A stretch of 7,286 bases of DNA from Bacteroidota bacterium (GTDB lineage Bacteria > Bacteroidota > Bacteroidia > UKL13-3). Of this stretch, positions 1 through 5,717 are shown piece by piece (position 1 is the first letter of the stretch; every line of letters starts with the position of its first letter). The notes beneath the pieces were generated by a model that saw only the letters and a program-made list of their open reading frames with translations, was not told where the DNA came from and ran no database searches. The translations under genes were made by a program, and so were the position numbers. The DNA is taken from contig RDYC01000304.1 of assembly GCA_004293295.1 (NCBI GenBank), positions 1 through 7,286 of the forward strand. The letters are read 5' to 3'.

Positions 1-2853
1 AGCACTATCTCCTTCGGCAACCAATTTCATGGCCAAACGGTAGAATAAATTGCGGAAATTGCGGGTTTGGCGCAAGGTGGTTTCATCCAAGTAAACACCT
101 GGCTTATCCATGCTTCCCCACTTAAATTTATTCACCATGTTATCATACAAAATATCAGTATTGATGTGTCCATAAGTGCCGCCTTCAACCGGATCTGTAT
201 TTTTAATCGGTACCACACGGTAAGTTAATCCCTCTAACTGGAAATAATCCATCATATTTAGGTATACCTCGCTGCCGGTAGTGATGGCAAAATACACAGG
301 ACGTGTCCAGTTTACGGTTGAAAGAACATCTAATACCACCAAATCAGCCTTCATTAATGTTCCGTTTCCAATCTCCCATTTCATTGTATCTACAATCAAG
401 TTTGCATCTTTCGGATGAACAGCCCCTGCCTTAAGCACTTGTTGCTTATCAATTGGGATGTAAAACTTTTTGGTTGGGTAATAATTGAAGAACATGCCAT
501 TGTTGGCCTGAAGCTTGGCCATTGGGTCGTTGTCATCACAAATAAAATTCAAGATGCTTTTTAATGGATAAAAATCAGTTTGATTAATGCCATACTGCCT
601 TTCAATCTCAGGGTTCTGATAGAAAATGACATAATCACGCGTACCTTGTTTGTACTTATCAGGGGTCATGCTAAAAGGCACAATTTCTGAGTCGTATACT
701 TTTTTCTTTAAGGCATTTGCATACCAATCTGTATTTAACAAACTCAAGTTAATTACACGGATATCACTTCTAATTCCTTCCACGTTTTGGGCATACCAAA
801 GTGGGTAAGTATCATTATCACCATTGGTGAACAAAACGGCATTTGGCGCACAGGAGTTCAAGTAGTTTGAAGCAAAATCAAGTGCTGCGTAACGGTTACT
901 GCGATCATGGTCGTCCCAATTTTGAGATACCATTAACAAAGGTACAGCTGCTATTGATGTTACTGAAGCCAGCCCAGTTGCTGCCATTGCACCCATTCGT
1001 TTAGAGAGCCAATCAATAATTGCGAGCACCCCTAAACCTATCCAAATCATAAACGTTTGATATGAGCCAACATAAGCATAATCTCTTTCACGAGGTTGGT
1101 GAGCCGGGAAATTTAAGTATAATATGATAAACGCTCCTGTAAACAAAAACAACGTTGTTACTACCGTTGCATCTTCCTTTGATTTTCTGAAATGGAAAAA
1201 CATGCCCAGTAATCCTAAAATAAGTGGCAATGCAAAATAGGTGTTTCTTCCTTTATTGCTGCTTAATGTGCTAGGGATATTATCTTGTGGACCTAAGAAA
1301 TAACTATCAATAAAAGGAATTCCACTTAACCAATTTCCTCGGGTGATGTCTCCAAAACCTTGCTCATCATTTTGGCGTCCAACAAAGTTCCACGCAAAAT
1401 AACGCAAATACATAAAACCCATTTGATAAGTAAGCAAAAAATCAATGTTTTTGGCAAAGGTGGCTTTTTTACCTTCCGGAATATTTTCCCACTGGCGGTA
1501 TGCCTGAACATAATCTGCACGATCTGCCCACATGCGCGGGAATATGGTACTTTCTTTCGGGTCATAAATTCTTTCTACCTTTTCACCGGCTTCTTCATAA
1601 CTGGTTGCTCCTTTGGCGTATTGCATAGCACCTTTCTTTTCATCAACCACTTTGGCATAAAAGTACTGCCCATACAGAAGTGGATTTTCTCCATATTGTT
1701 CACGATTTAAGTACGACAACAAACTGAAAGGGTTATCAGGTGCATTCATATTTATAGGCGGGTTGGCATTACTGCGTATTAATACCATTGCATATGATGA
1801 ATAACCGATAATGATAAACGAAACACACAATACTGCTACATTTACAATATCTTTTGCTGCTTTATTTTTAATAACAAAATAATATAACAAACCGGTAGTA
1901 GCACCCCAGAAAATTACCCCGGAAAAAGATGGATTTAAACTGAAAGTAGCCAAAACCATTAGGGCATACAAAACACTAGCTATATAAAAACTAGTCTTAC
2001 TTTCAGTTTGCGTGTAGTGAATTAAGCTGGCCAAAGTTCCAATAATTACGAAAACCATGAAGAAAGCTCCGGTGTTAAACCCTAAACCAAGGGTGTTCAC
2101 AAAAAGGTAATCAAACTTGGTAGCAAGTGAAGGCATACCCGGAATGATGCCAAACTGTACAATGGCAATTGCAGAAACAGCAATTAATGTTGCCTTAATA
2201 AAACCACTGCGTGTAAATGCGTTGTTTTTAAAATGATAAACATACACAATTGCAGGTATAACCAATATGCTTAATAAATGGACACCTATGGCCAAACCGA
2301 TTAAGTATGCAATGAGCACTAACCAGCGTTCGCTGCCTTTTTCACCGGCAACATTCTCCCATTTTAATATGCACCAAAAAGTAAGCGTGGTGAAAAAACT
2401 AGAAGAAGCGTATACCTCTGCTTCAACCGCAGAGAACCAAAAGGTATCACTCCAAGTTAAAGCAAGGGCACCTACCAAACCAGCGGTACTAACCGCAAAA
2501 ATTTGTTGGCTACTTAAATCTTCTCCCGTTTTTGCCACTATTTTTTTACCCAGATGGGTTATGGTCCAGTAAGTAAACATTACACACAATGCGCTGGTAG
2601 TGGCTGAAACCATATTTACCCAAAAGGCCACTTGTGTAACATCACTTCCTGCTGCCAAAGAAAACAGCCTGCCCATCAATAAAAACATTGGAGCTCCCGG
2701 AGGATGGCATATCTGTAAACGGTAAGAGGCAGAAATAAACTCGCCACAATCCCAAAAACTTACGGTTGGCTCAAGGGTTAAGGTATAAGTTACCAATGCA
2801 ATAACGAAGGTAATCCATCCCAAAACGTTATTTACTAAGTTAAAACGACTCAT
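1..2853 (-). CDS. DUF2723 / GT117-family integral membrane glycosyltransferase (protein O-mannosyltransferase-like), 3' end outside window
   Basis: Open from an ATG at 2853-2851 to the left edge: 951 codons with no stop, so the C-terminus is missing. Residues 1 to about 650 carry roughly a dozen hydrophobic segments, starting at residues 10-27; the rest is mostly soluble and probably faces the periplasm. Family signatures are visible: WDCGEF at 34-39 followed by HPPGAP at 50-55 in the first loop, VEAEVYA at 143-149, HQPRERDY at 585-592 and GDNDTYP at 678-684. From family knowledge this is a GT-C-fold enzyme that would use a lipid-linked sugar donor on the periplasmic face. The acidic residues D35/E38 sit where GT-C enzymes place a catalytic acid, which is inference. 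The sugar and acceptor are not shown by the sequence; protein O-glycosylation is a plausible role. Family members are usually about 1000-1200 residues, so most of the gene is here. It is divergent from the PIN cassette and has its own promoter at 2885-2915. Confidence 0.9.
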   Translation of the reverse strand, partial: MSRFNLVNNVLGWITFVIALVTYTLTLEPTVSFWDCGEFISASYRLQICHPPGAPMFLLMGRLFSLAAGSDVTQVAFWVNMVSATTSALCVMFTYWTITHLGKKIVAKTGEDLSSQQIFAVSTAGLVGALALTWSDTFWFSAVEAEVYASSSFFTTLTFWCILKWENVAGEKGSERWLVLIAYLIGLAIGVHLLSILVIPAIVYVYHFKNNAFTRSGFIKATLIAVSAIAIVQFGIIPGMPSLATKFDYLFVNTLGLGFNTGAFFMVFVIIGTLASLIHYTQTESKTSFYIASVLYALMVLATFSLNPSFSGVIFWGATTGLLYYFVIKNKAAKDIVNVAVLCVSFIIIGYSSYAMVLIRSNANPPINMNAPDNPFSLLSYLNREQYGENPLLYGQYFYAKVVDEKKGAMQYAKGATSYEEAGEKVERIYDPKESTIFPRMWADRADYVQAYRQWENIPEGKKATFAKNIDFLLTYQMGFMYLRYFAWNFVGRQNDEQGFGDITRGNWLSGIPFIDSYFLGPQDNIPSTLSSNKGRNTYFALPLILGLLGMFFHFRKSKEDATVVTTLFLFTGAFIILYLNFPAHQPRERDYAYVGSYQTFMIWIGLGVLAIIDWLSKRMGAMAATGLASVTSIAAVPLLMVSQNWDDHDRSNRYAALDFASNYLNSCAPNAVLFTNGDNDTYPLWYAQNVEGIRSDIRVINLSLLNTDWYANALKKKVYDSEIVPFSMTPDKYKQGTRDYVIFYQNPEIERQYGINQTDFYPLKSILNFICDDNDPMAKLQANNGMFFNYYPTKKFYIPIDKQQVLKAGAVHPKDANLIVDTMKWEIGNGTLMKADLVVLDVLSTVNWTRPVYFAITTGSEVYLNMMDYFQLEGLTYRVVPIKNTDPVEGGTYGHINTDILYDNMVNKFKWGSMDKPGVYLDETTLRQTRNFRNLFYRLAMKLVAEGDSA

Positions 2854-2884
2854 GCTGTATTTTAATGTTTTTTTAAAAGGTTAG

Positions 2885-2915
2885 CAAATATATGCCCTGT
2901 GGGCTATTTACCAAA
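2885..2915 (-). promoter_or_regulatory. Bacteroidota-type promoter for the DUF2723/GT117 gene
   Basis: Read on the minus strand, TTTG (2915-2912) is followed after 19 bases by TATATTTG (2892-2885). This matches the Bacteroidota consensus TTTG-N17-23-TAnnTTTG exactly. Transcription would start near 2878, giving a leader of about 25 bases before the ATG at 2853. The spacer holds a small palindrome, GCCC-TGT-GGGC (2894-2904), which is G/C-rich against an A/T-rich background but short enough to be chance. Confidence 0.7.
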
Positions 2916-2960
2916 TTTAGTATTTCGTACATAAACCCTTTATTTTTAGAGTTTGTACCC

Positions 2961-2970
2961 TTAACGTTAA
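2961..2970. repeat. Perfect 10-bp palindrome TTAACGTTAA
   Basis: TTAACGTTAA is self-complementary with no spacer. It lies about 45 bases upstream of the TTTG element of the glycosyltransferase promoter. A palindrome of this length can occur by chance in A/T-rich DNA. A regulator site is only a possibility. Confidence 0.35.
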
Positions 2971-2993
2971 CTATCAGCATACTATTACCTAAG

Positions 2994-3008
2994 CTTAAAC
3001 TGTTTAAG
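2994..3008. repeat. 15-bp palindrome CTTAAAC-T-GTTTAAG
   Basis: Two 7-base arms, 2994-3000 and 3002-3008, are exact reverse complements around a single central T. A one-base loop makes an RNA hairpin unlikely, so a DNA-binding site for a dimeric regulator is the better reading. It lies between the two divergent promoter candidates and could serve either. No matching regulator gene is in the window. Confidence 0.4.
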
Positions 3009-3093
3009 AAATTTTTAAGGCCACCGTTTGAATAAAAATTCTACCCAGATAGACCTATATTTTCAACTATTTACATAATATTTGCCGAAAAAA

Positions 3094-3124
3094 TTTGTTC
3101 TTTACCAAAAAGAACATATTTTTA
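3094..3124 (+). promoter_or_regulatory. Candidate promoter of the antitoxin-PIN cassette
   Basis: TTTG (3094-3097), a 19-base spacer, then TATTTTTA (3117-3124), which matches TAnnTTTG at every fixed position except the last. Transcription would start near 3131, leaving about 27 bases before the ATG at 3158. A perfect inverted repeat fills the spacer (3096-3116), as expected for an autoregulated toxin-antitoxin promoter. Confidence 0.5.
3096..3116. repeat. 8+8 inverted repeat in the cassette promoter spacer, putative operator
   Basis: TGTTCTTT (3096-3103) and AAAGAACA (3109-3116) are exact reverse complements separated by ACCAA. The repeat overlaps the TTTG element by two bases and ends exactly at the base before the TAnnTTTG-like element. 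A dimer bound here would block RNA polymerase. Toxin-antitoxin complexes commonly repress their own promoters through such sites, so the cassette's own products are the first suspects. The antitoxin-like protein has no DNA-binding fold I can recognise. Confidence 0.5.
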
Positions 3125-3157
3125 CATTCTGAAATAAGCAGCATAATATCAAGATAA

Positions 3158-3358
3158 ATGGAAAGTTTAGAAAATACAATGCTTATCGAGGTGCTCGATA
3201 ACAAAACAATCGGGCTCATTCGTGAGTTAGAAAAACTAAACCTCATAAAGGTGTTGGAAGAACGCTTACCTGATACCAAACCCAAACTTTCTGATAAATA
3301 CCGTGGAAAAATCCCACTTCATGTTGCCGACCAGATGAAAAGTAACATTCAACCGTAA
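3158..3358 (+). CDS. Small antitoxin-like protein paired with a PIN-domain gene
   Basis: A 66-residue acidic/lysine-rich protein directly before a PIN-domain gene, with a 15-base gap, in the order usual for VapBC-type pairs. The segment DNKTIGLIRELEKLNLIKVLEE (about residues 14-35) should form an amphipathic helix. It resembles small Bacteroidota proteins that precede PIN toxins, as does the following KLSDKYRGKI part. No ribbon-helix-helix, AbrB or HTH domain is recognisable. As I recall, relatives run on into a helix ending in a motif like RNEW that contacts the toxin. Here the protein stops at MKSNIQP, so the C-terminus looks shortened or diverged; neither shifted frame restores a longer end. 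Met8 (ATG at 3179) is an alternative start. The likely role is to bind and hold the PIN protein, by inference from position and resemblance. Confidence 0.6.
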   Translation: MESLENTMLIEVLDNKTIGLIRELEKLNLIKVLEERLPDTKPKLSDKYRGKIPLHVADQMKSNIQP

Positions 3359-3373
3359 ACTGCAGCTTAACAC

Positions 3374-3763
3374 ATGACTAAGCCACAATATTTAATTGAC
3401 ACTAGGATAATATTAGACTATTTGGGAGAAAAACTCCCTGCATCCGGCATGTCGTTTATGGATGATGTGGTTAATGCTATTCCTAACGTTTCCATCCTTA
3501 GCCAAATAGAGTTATTATCACTAAATACCTCAGACGAGTATCAACAAGTTCTCGCTCAATTTATGCAAGATGCCATTGTGTTGGACTTATCGCCAAATGT
3601 GGTAAAAAACACCATCTCTTTGTGCAAAACGCATAATTTAAACCTGCAACATGCCATTATAGCAGCTACTGCTATTACCTACGATTACACTCTAATTGTA
3701 AATAACGAGTATAACTACATTTACATTAAGGGGCTTAAAATCGTTAATCCATACCAGTTGTAA
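3374..3763 (+). CDS. PIN-domain, VapC-like protein with degenerate active site
   Basis: 129 residues, the full length of a single PIN domain. Active PIN toxins are metal-dependent RNases using a cluster of acidic residues. The first acid is present in YLIDT (D9) and the second in SQIELL (E46). Family members usually then have LPDAIIAATA and TRNxxDF. Here the former reads LQHAIIAATA, with His at residue 93 in place of Asp, and the latter reads VNNEYNYI, with Asn at 114 in place of Asp. The usual DTN after the first strand is DTR (R11). Codons 93 (CAT) and 114 (AAC) are each one base from an Asp codon. The C-terminal GLKIVNPYQL is typical. The frame is intact and the core is well kept, so this is not a plain pseudogene, but nuclease activity is doubtful. 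It may be a tamed toxin or a regulator retained for binding. PIN assignment is sure; function is not. Confidence 0.85.
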   Translation: MTKPQYLIDTRIILDYLGEKLPASGMSFMDDVVNAIPNVSILSQIELLSLNTSDEYQQVLAQFMQDAIVLDLSPNVVKNTISLCKTHNLNLQHAIIAATAITYDYTLIVNNEYNYIYIKGLKIVNPYQL

Positions 3764-3783
3764 ACTTGCAGTTGTATTTTTTC

Positions 3784-3814
3784 TTGTTGAATACGAAGTT
3801 ATTTATTATCATTG
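3784..3814 (+). promoter_or_regulatory. Weak candidate promoter for the rimP-nusA operon
   Basis: TATCATTG (3807-3814) matches TAnnTTTG at all fixed positions but one. TTG triplets lie upstream at 3784-3786 (20-base spacing) and 3787-3789 (17-base spacing). The start of transcription would be near 3821, which puts the hairpin at 3839-3868 inside the rimP leader. The rimP start lies too close behind that hairpin for a promoter to fit between them. Confidence 0.35.
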
Positions 3815-3838
3815 CACCACTTTATTTAATAACATAAT

Positions 3839-3868
3839 GAGGGGACCCAAAAAGTCCCCTCTCTTTTT
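3839..3868 (+). terminator. Intrinsic terminator or leader attenuator before rimP
   Basis: GAGGGGAC (3839-3846) pairs perfectly with GTCCCCTC (3854-3861) around a 7-base loop (CCAAAAA), followed by TCTTTTT. Eight pairs with six G-C pairs and a T-run make this a convincing intrinsic terminator. It lies 75 bases after the PIN stop codon and 14 bases before the rimP ATG. It would end the PIN cassette transcript. If the rimP promoter is upstream, as it appears, it also limits expression of rimP and nusA. Confidence 0.85.
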
Positions 3869-3882
3869 AACCAAAATTGTAC

Positions 3883-4341
3883 ATGGATATTCTATCACTG
3901 ATAAAAGAATGGACTGATGATTTTTTATCGGACGATTTGTTTTTGGTAAATATTGAGCATAAAGAAGGAAGCCATAAAATAAGTTTATTTATTGATGGTG
4001 ACTCGGGCATAGACATTGAAGCTTGCAAAACGCTATCACGCCATATATCAGATAAACTGGATGAGTTAGATTTTGGCGAAGAGCCTTATGCCCTTGAAGT
4101 TTCATCACCCGGTGCTGATAAACCATTACTGGTGAAGCGCCAATACCCAAAACATATTGGTAGGGAATTTTTGGTGCGCTTAAAGGCGCAAACCGAATTA
4201 ACCGGAAAGCTGGAAGAAGTAACGGAATCCGGTATTTTACTTGCATTAAAAGACAAGAAGAAAGGGTATAAAGAGGCTACTGTAAAGGCTATTGATTTTG
4301 AAGAGATTGACGAAGCTACAATCATATTATCATTTAGGTAA
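3883..4341 (+). CDS. rimP: Ribosome maturation factor RimP
   Basis: A 152-residue protein of the usual RimP length. The N-terminal alpha/beta domain (residues 1 to about 82) carries DLFLVNIE, ISLFIDGDSGIDIEAC (34-48), LSRHI and the family signature LEVSSPG (71-77). The C-terminal SH3-like barrel follows from about residue 85, with HIGREFLVRL and LTGKLEEV. RimP binds the free 30S subunit in the cytoplasm and helps its late maturation. I chose the ATG at 3883. An in-frame TTG at 3877 would add only Met-Tyr and is a poorer start. The next gene is nusA, 21 bases downstream in the same direction, the order seen in most bacteria. The gene starts 14 bases after a strong terminator, so its transcription must pass through that hairpin. 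Confidence 0.95.
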   Translation: MDILSLIKEWTDDFLSDDLFLVNIEHKEGSHKISLFIDGDSGIDIEACKTLSRHISDKLDELDFGEEPYALEVSSPGADKPLLVKRQYPKHIGREFLVRLKAQTELTGKLEEVTESGILLALKDKKKGYKEATVKAIDFEEIDEATIILSFR

Positions 4342-4362
4342 AACGTATAAAATATAAAAATT

Positions 4363-5598
4363 ATGCATAGTTCTGGTTTAATTGACTCATTTAGTGAGTT
4401 TAAGGAGTTTAAAAACATTGACCGCGCCACCATGCAGCGCGTGTTAGAGGATGTATTCCGTAGCATGTTGCGCAAAAAATACAACAGTGATGAGTTTTTT
4501 AGTGTAATTGTGAATGATAGCAGTGGAGACTTAGAAATTTGGCACAACCGCGAAATTGTTCATGATGGTGAAGTTGAAGATATTCGAAAAGAAATAGCAT
4601 TAAGCGATGCCCGCAAAATTGAACCCGATTTTGAGGTAGGGGAAGAAGTAACTGAAGAGGTAACCTTAGAAAGTTTCGGGCGCAGGGCAATTTTGGCTGC
4701 GCGCCAAACATTGATGGGTAAAATTCTTGAGTTGGAAAAAGACGATTTATACAGGAAGTATAAAGACCGTGTAGGTGAGGTAATTACAGGAGAAGTTTAC
4801 CAAATCTGGAAAAAAGAAATCATGATTTTGGATGATGATGGCAATGAGTTGTTATTACCAAAAGCTGAGATGATTCAGGCTGATCACTATAAAAAAGGTG
4901 ACGCTATAAAGGCAGTGGTACTTAAAGTAGAAATGTATAATGGCTCTCCTCGTATTATTTTAAGCCGTACTGCACCGGTATTCTTAGAACGTTTATTTGA
5001 AATGGAAGTTCCGGAAATTATTGATGGTATTATTGCTATTAAGAAAATTGTGCGTGAACCAGGCGAACGCGCCAAAGTTGCAGTAGAAAGTTTTGATGAC
5101 AGAATTGATCCTGTTGGGGCATGTGTGGGCATGAAAGGCTCTCGTATTCACGGCATTGTGCGCGAGTTGCGTAATGAGAATATTGACGTTATTAACTACA
5201 CCACCAACTTGCAGTTATTGATACAGCGCTCTTTAAGCCCAGCCAAAGTTTCATCTATTAAACTTGATGAAGAAAGCCGTAGGGCATCAGTTTACTTAAA
5301 ACCTGATCAAGTATCATTAGCCATTGGTAAAGGTGGGCACAACATTAAACTTGCCGGTAAACTTGCCGGTATGGAAATTGATGTTTATCGCGAAAGTGAA
5401 GAGGATGAGGGAGATATTGACCTTGACGAATTTGCAGATGAAATTGATGGTTGGATTATTGATGAGTTAAAAAATATTGGTTGTGATACGGCCAGAAGTG
5501 TGCTTAACTTAACTACAGCTGATTTGGTAAGAAGAACAGAACTGGAAGAAGAAACAGTGAACGAAGTTAGGAGAATTTTACAGGCAGAATTTGAATAG
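4363..5598 (+). CDS. nusA: Transcription termination/antitermination factor NusA
   Basis: A 411-residue NusA. Domains in order: RNA-polymerase-binding N-terminal domain (about 1-130); S1 domain (about 137-203, starting VGEVITGEVY); KH1 with VGACVGMKGSRI, whose loop GMKG is at 256-259; KH2 with AIGKGGHNI, whose loop GKGG is at 322-325; and a final helical segment (about 360-411, DEIDGWIIDELKNIG onward) that looks like one helix-hairpin-helix-type unit. The tandem acidic repeats found in E. coli NusA are absent, as is normal for this phylum. NusA binds RNA polymerase and nascent RNA in the cytoplasm, promotes pausing and intrinsic termination, and takes part in rRNA antitermination. It probably shares a transcript with rimP, and the hairpin at 3839-3868 gives a possible route for self-control. 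A 119-base gap separates it from infB. Confidence 0.98.
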   Translation: MHSSGLIDSFSEFKEFKNIDRATMQRVLEDVFRSMLRKKYNSDEFFSVIVNDSSGDLEIWHNREIVHDGEVEDIRKEIALSDARKIEPDFEVGEEVTEEVTLESFGRRAILAARQTLMGKILELEKDDLYRKYKDRVGEVITGEVYQIWKKEIMILDDDGNELLLPKAEMIQADHYKKGDAIKAVVLKVEMYNGSPRIILSRTAPVFLERLFEMEVPEIIDGIIAIKKIVREPGERAKVAVESFDDRIDPVGACVGMKGSRIHGIVRELRNENIDVINYTTNLQLLIQRSLSPAKVSSIKLDEESRRASVYLKPDQVSLAIGKGGHNIKLAGKLAGMEIDVYRESEEDEGDIDLDEFADEIDGWIIDELKNIGCDTARSVLNLTTADLVRRTELEEETVNEVRRILQAEFE

Positions 5599-5617
5599 AA
5601 AATGGGTATATTGTGTA

Positions 5618-5645
5618 TGCACTAAACCTTTGTTTGGTTTATGCA
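5618..5645 (+). promoter_or_regulatory. Alternative RNA hairpin in the nusA-infB gap
   Basis: TGCA-C-TAAACC (5618-5628, one bulged C) can pair with GGTTTATGCA (5636-5645), giving ten base pairs around a 7-base loop TTTGTTT. The right arm is also the left arm of the palindrome at 5636-5655, so the two hairpins exclude each other in a read-through transcript from nusA. No T-run follows, so it is not an ordinary intrinsic terminator. Confidence 0.45.
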
Positions 5646-5664
5646 GGCATAAACCCTACATTTG
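5633..5664 (+). promoter_or_regulatory. Bacteroidota-type promoter for infB
   Basis: TTTG (5633-5636), a 20-base spacer, then TACATTTG (5657-5664), an exact match to TTTG-N17-23-TAnnTTTG. Transcription would start near 5671, giving a leader of roughly 47 bases to the infB ATG. It implies infB can be expressed apart from rimP-nusA. The spacer is filled by the palindrome at 5636-5655. Confidence 0.7.
5636..5655. repeat. 20-bp palindrome in the infB promoter spacer, putative operator
   Basis: GGTTTATGC (5636-5644) and GCATAAACC (5647-5655) are exact reverse complements separated by AG. The palindrome starts on the last base of the TTTG element and ends one base before the TACATTTG element is preceded by C5656, so it occupies the whole promoter spacer. 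This placement suits a repressor or a DNA-distorting activator. As RNA it would fold into an eight-pair hairpin with a four-base loop in transcripts reading through from nusA. Confidence 0.55.
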
Positions 5665-5717
5665 AACCACTTTTAACGTATCCGTCAACGCCAAAAAGTA
5701 TAGTATTAAACATATAA

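Larger units (their letters stand above)
2854..3157. other. Divergent intergenic region between the glycosyltransferase and the PIN cassette
   Basis: These 304 bases hold no convincing gene. A short minus-strand reading frame at 3067-3285 is antisense to the antitoxin-like gene and has no family features. The region contains the leftward promoter (2885-2915), a rightward promoter candidate (3094-3124) and three perfect palindromes. The part from about 3009 to 3080 shows nothing further that I can support. Confidence 0.7.

Noticed and set aside
1360..1710. A 116-codon plus-strand open frame inside the glycosyltransferase gene
   Set aside because: It is antisense to a clear family coding sequence, and its hydrophobic content mirrors the real gene's codons. 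The frame at 2267-2572 is rejected for the same reason.
3027..3063. TTTG (3027-3030) and TATATTTT (3056-3063) as another promoter for the PIN cassette
   Set aside because: The spacing of 25 bases is too long and the second element is imperfect. The site at 3094-3124 fits better.
3763..3779. Weak hairpin AACT-TGC-AGTT followed by a T-run just after the PIN gene
   Set aside because: The stem is only four A/T-rich pairs. The hairpin at 3839-3868 is far stronger.
3877..3882. TTG start for rimP giving two extra residues
   Set aside because: The ATG at 3883 fits RimP N-termini and no ribosome-binding feature favours the TTG.
4086..4547. A 153-codon minus-strand open frame across rimP and nusA, and other minus-strand frames at 3989-4246, 4499-4711 and 4887-5132
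   Set aside because: All are shadows of the well-identified rimP and nusA genes and show no family features.
5347..5370. Exact tandem duplication of the 12-mer AAACTTGCCGGT in nusA
   Set aside because: It encodes the conserved KH2 helix and the protein length there matches other NusA proteins, so it looks like coincident codon choice and not a recent insertion.
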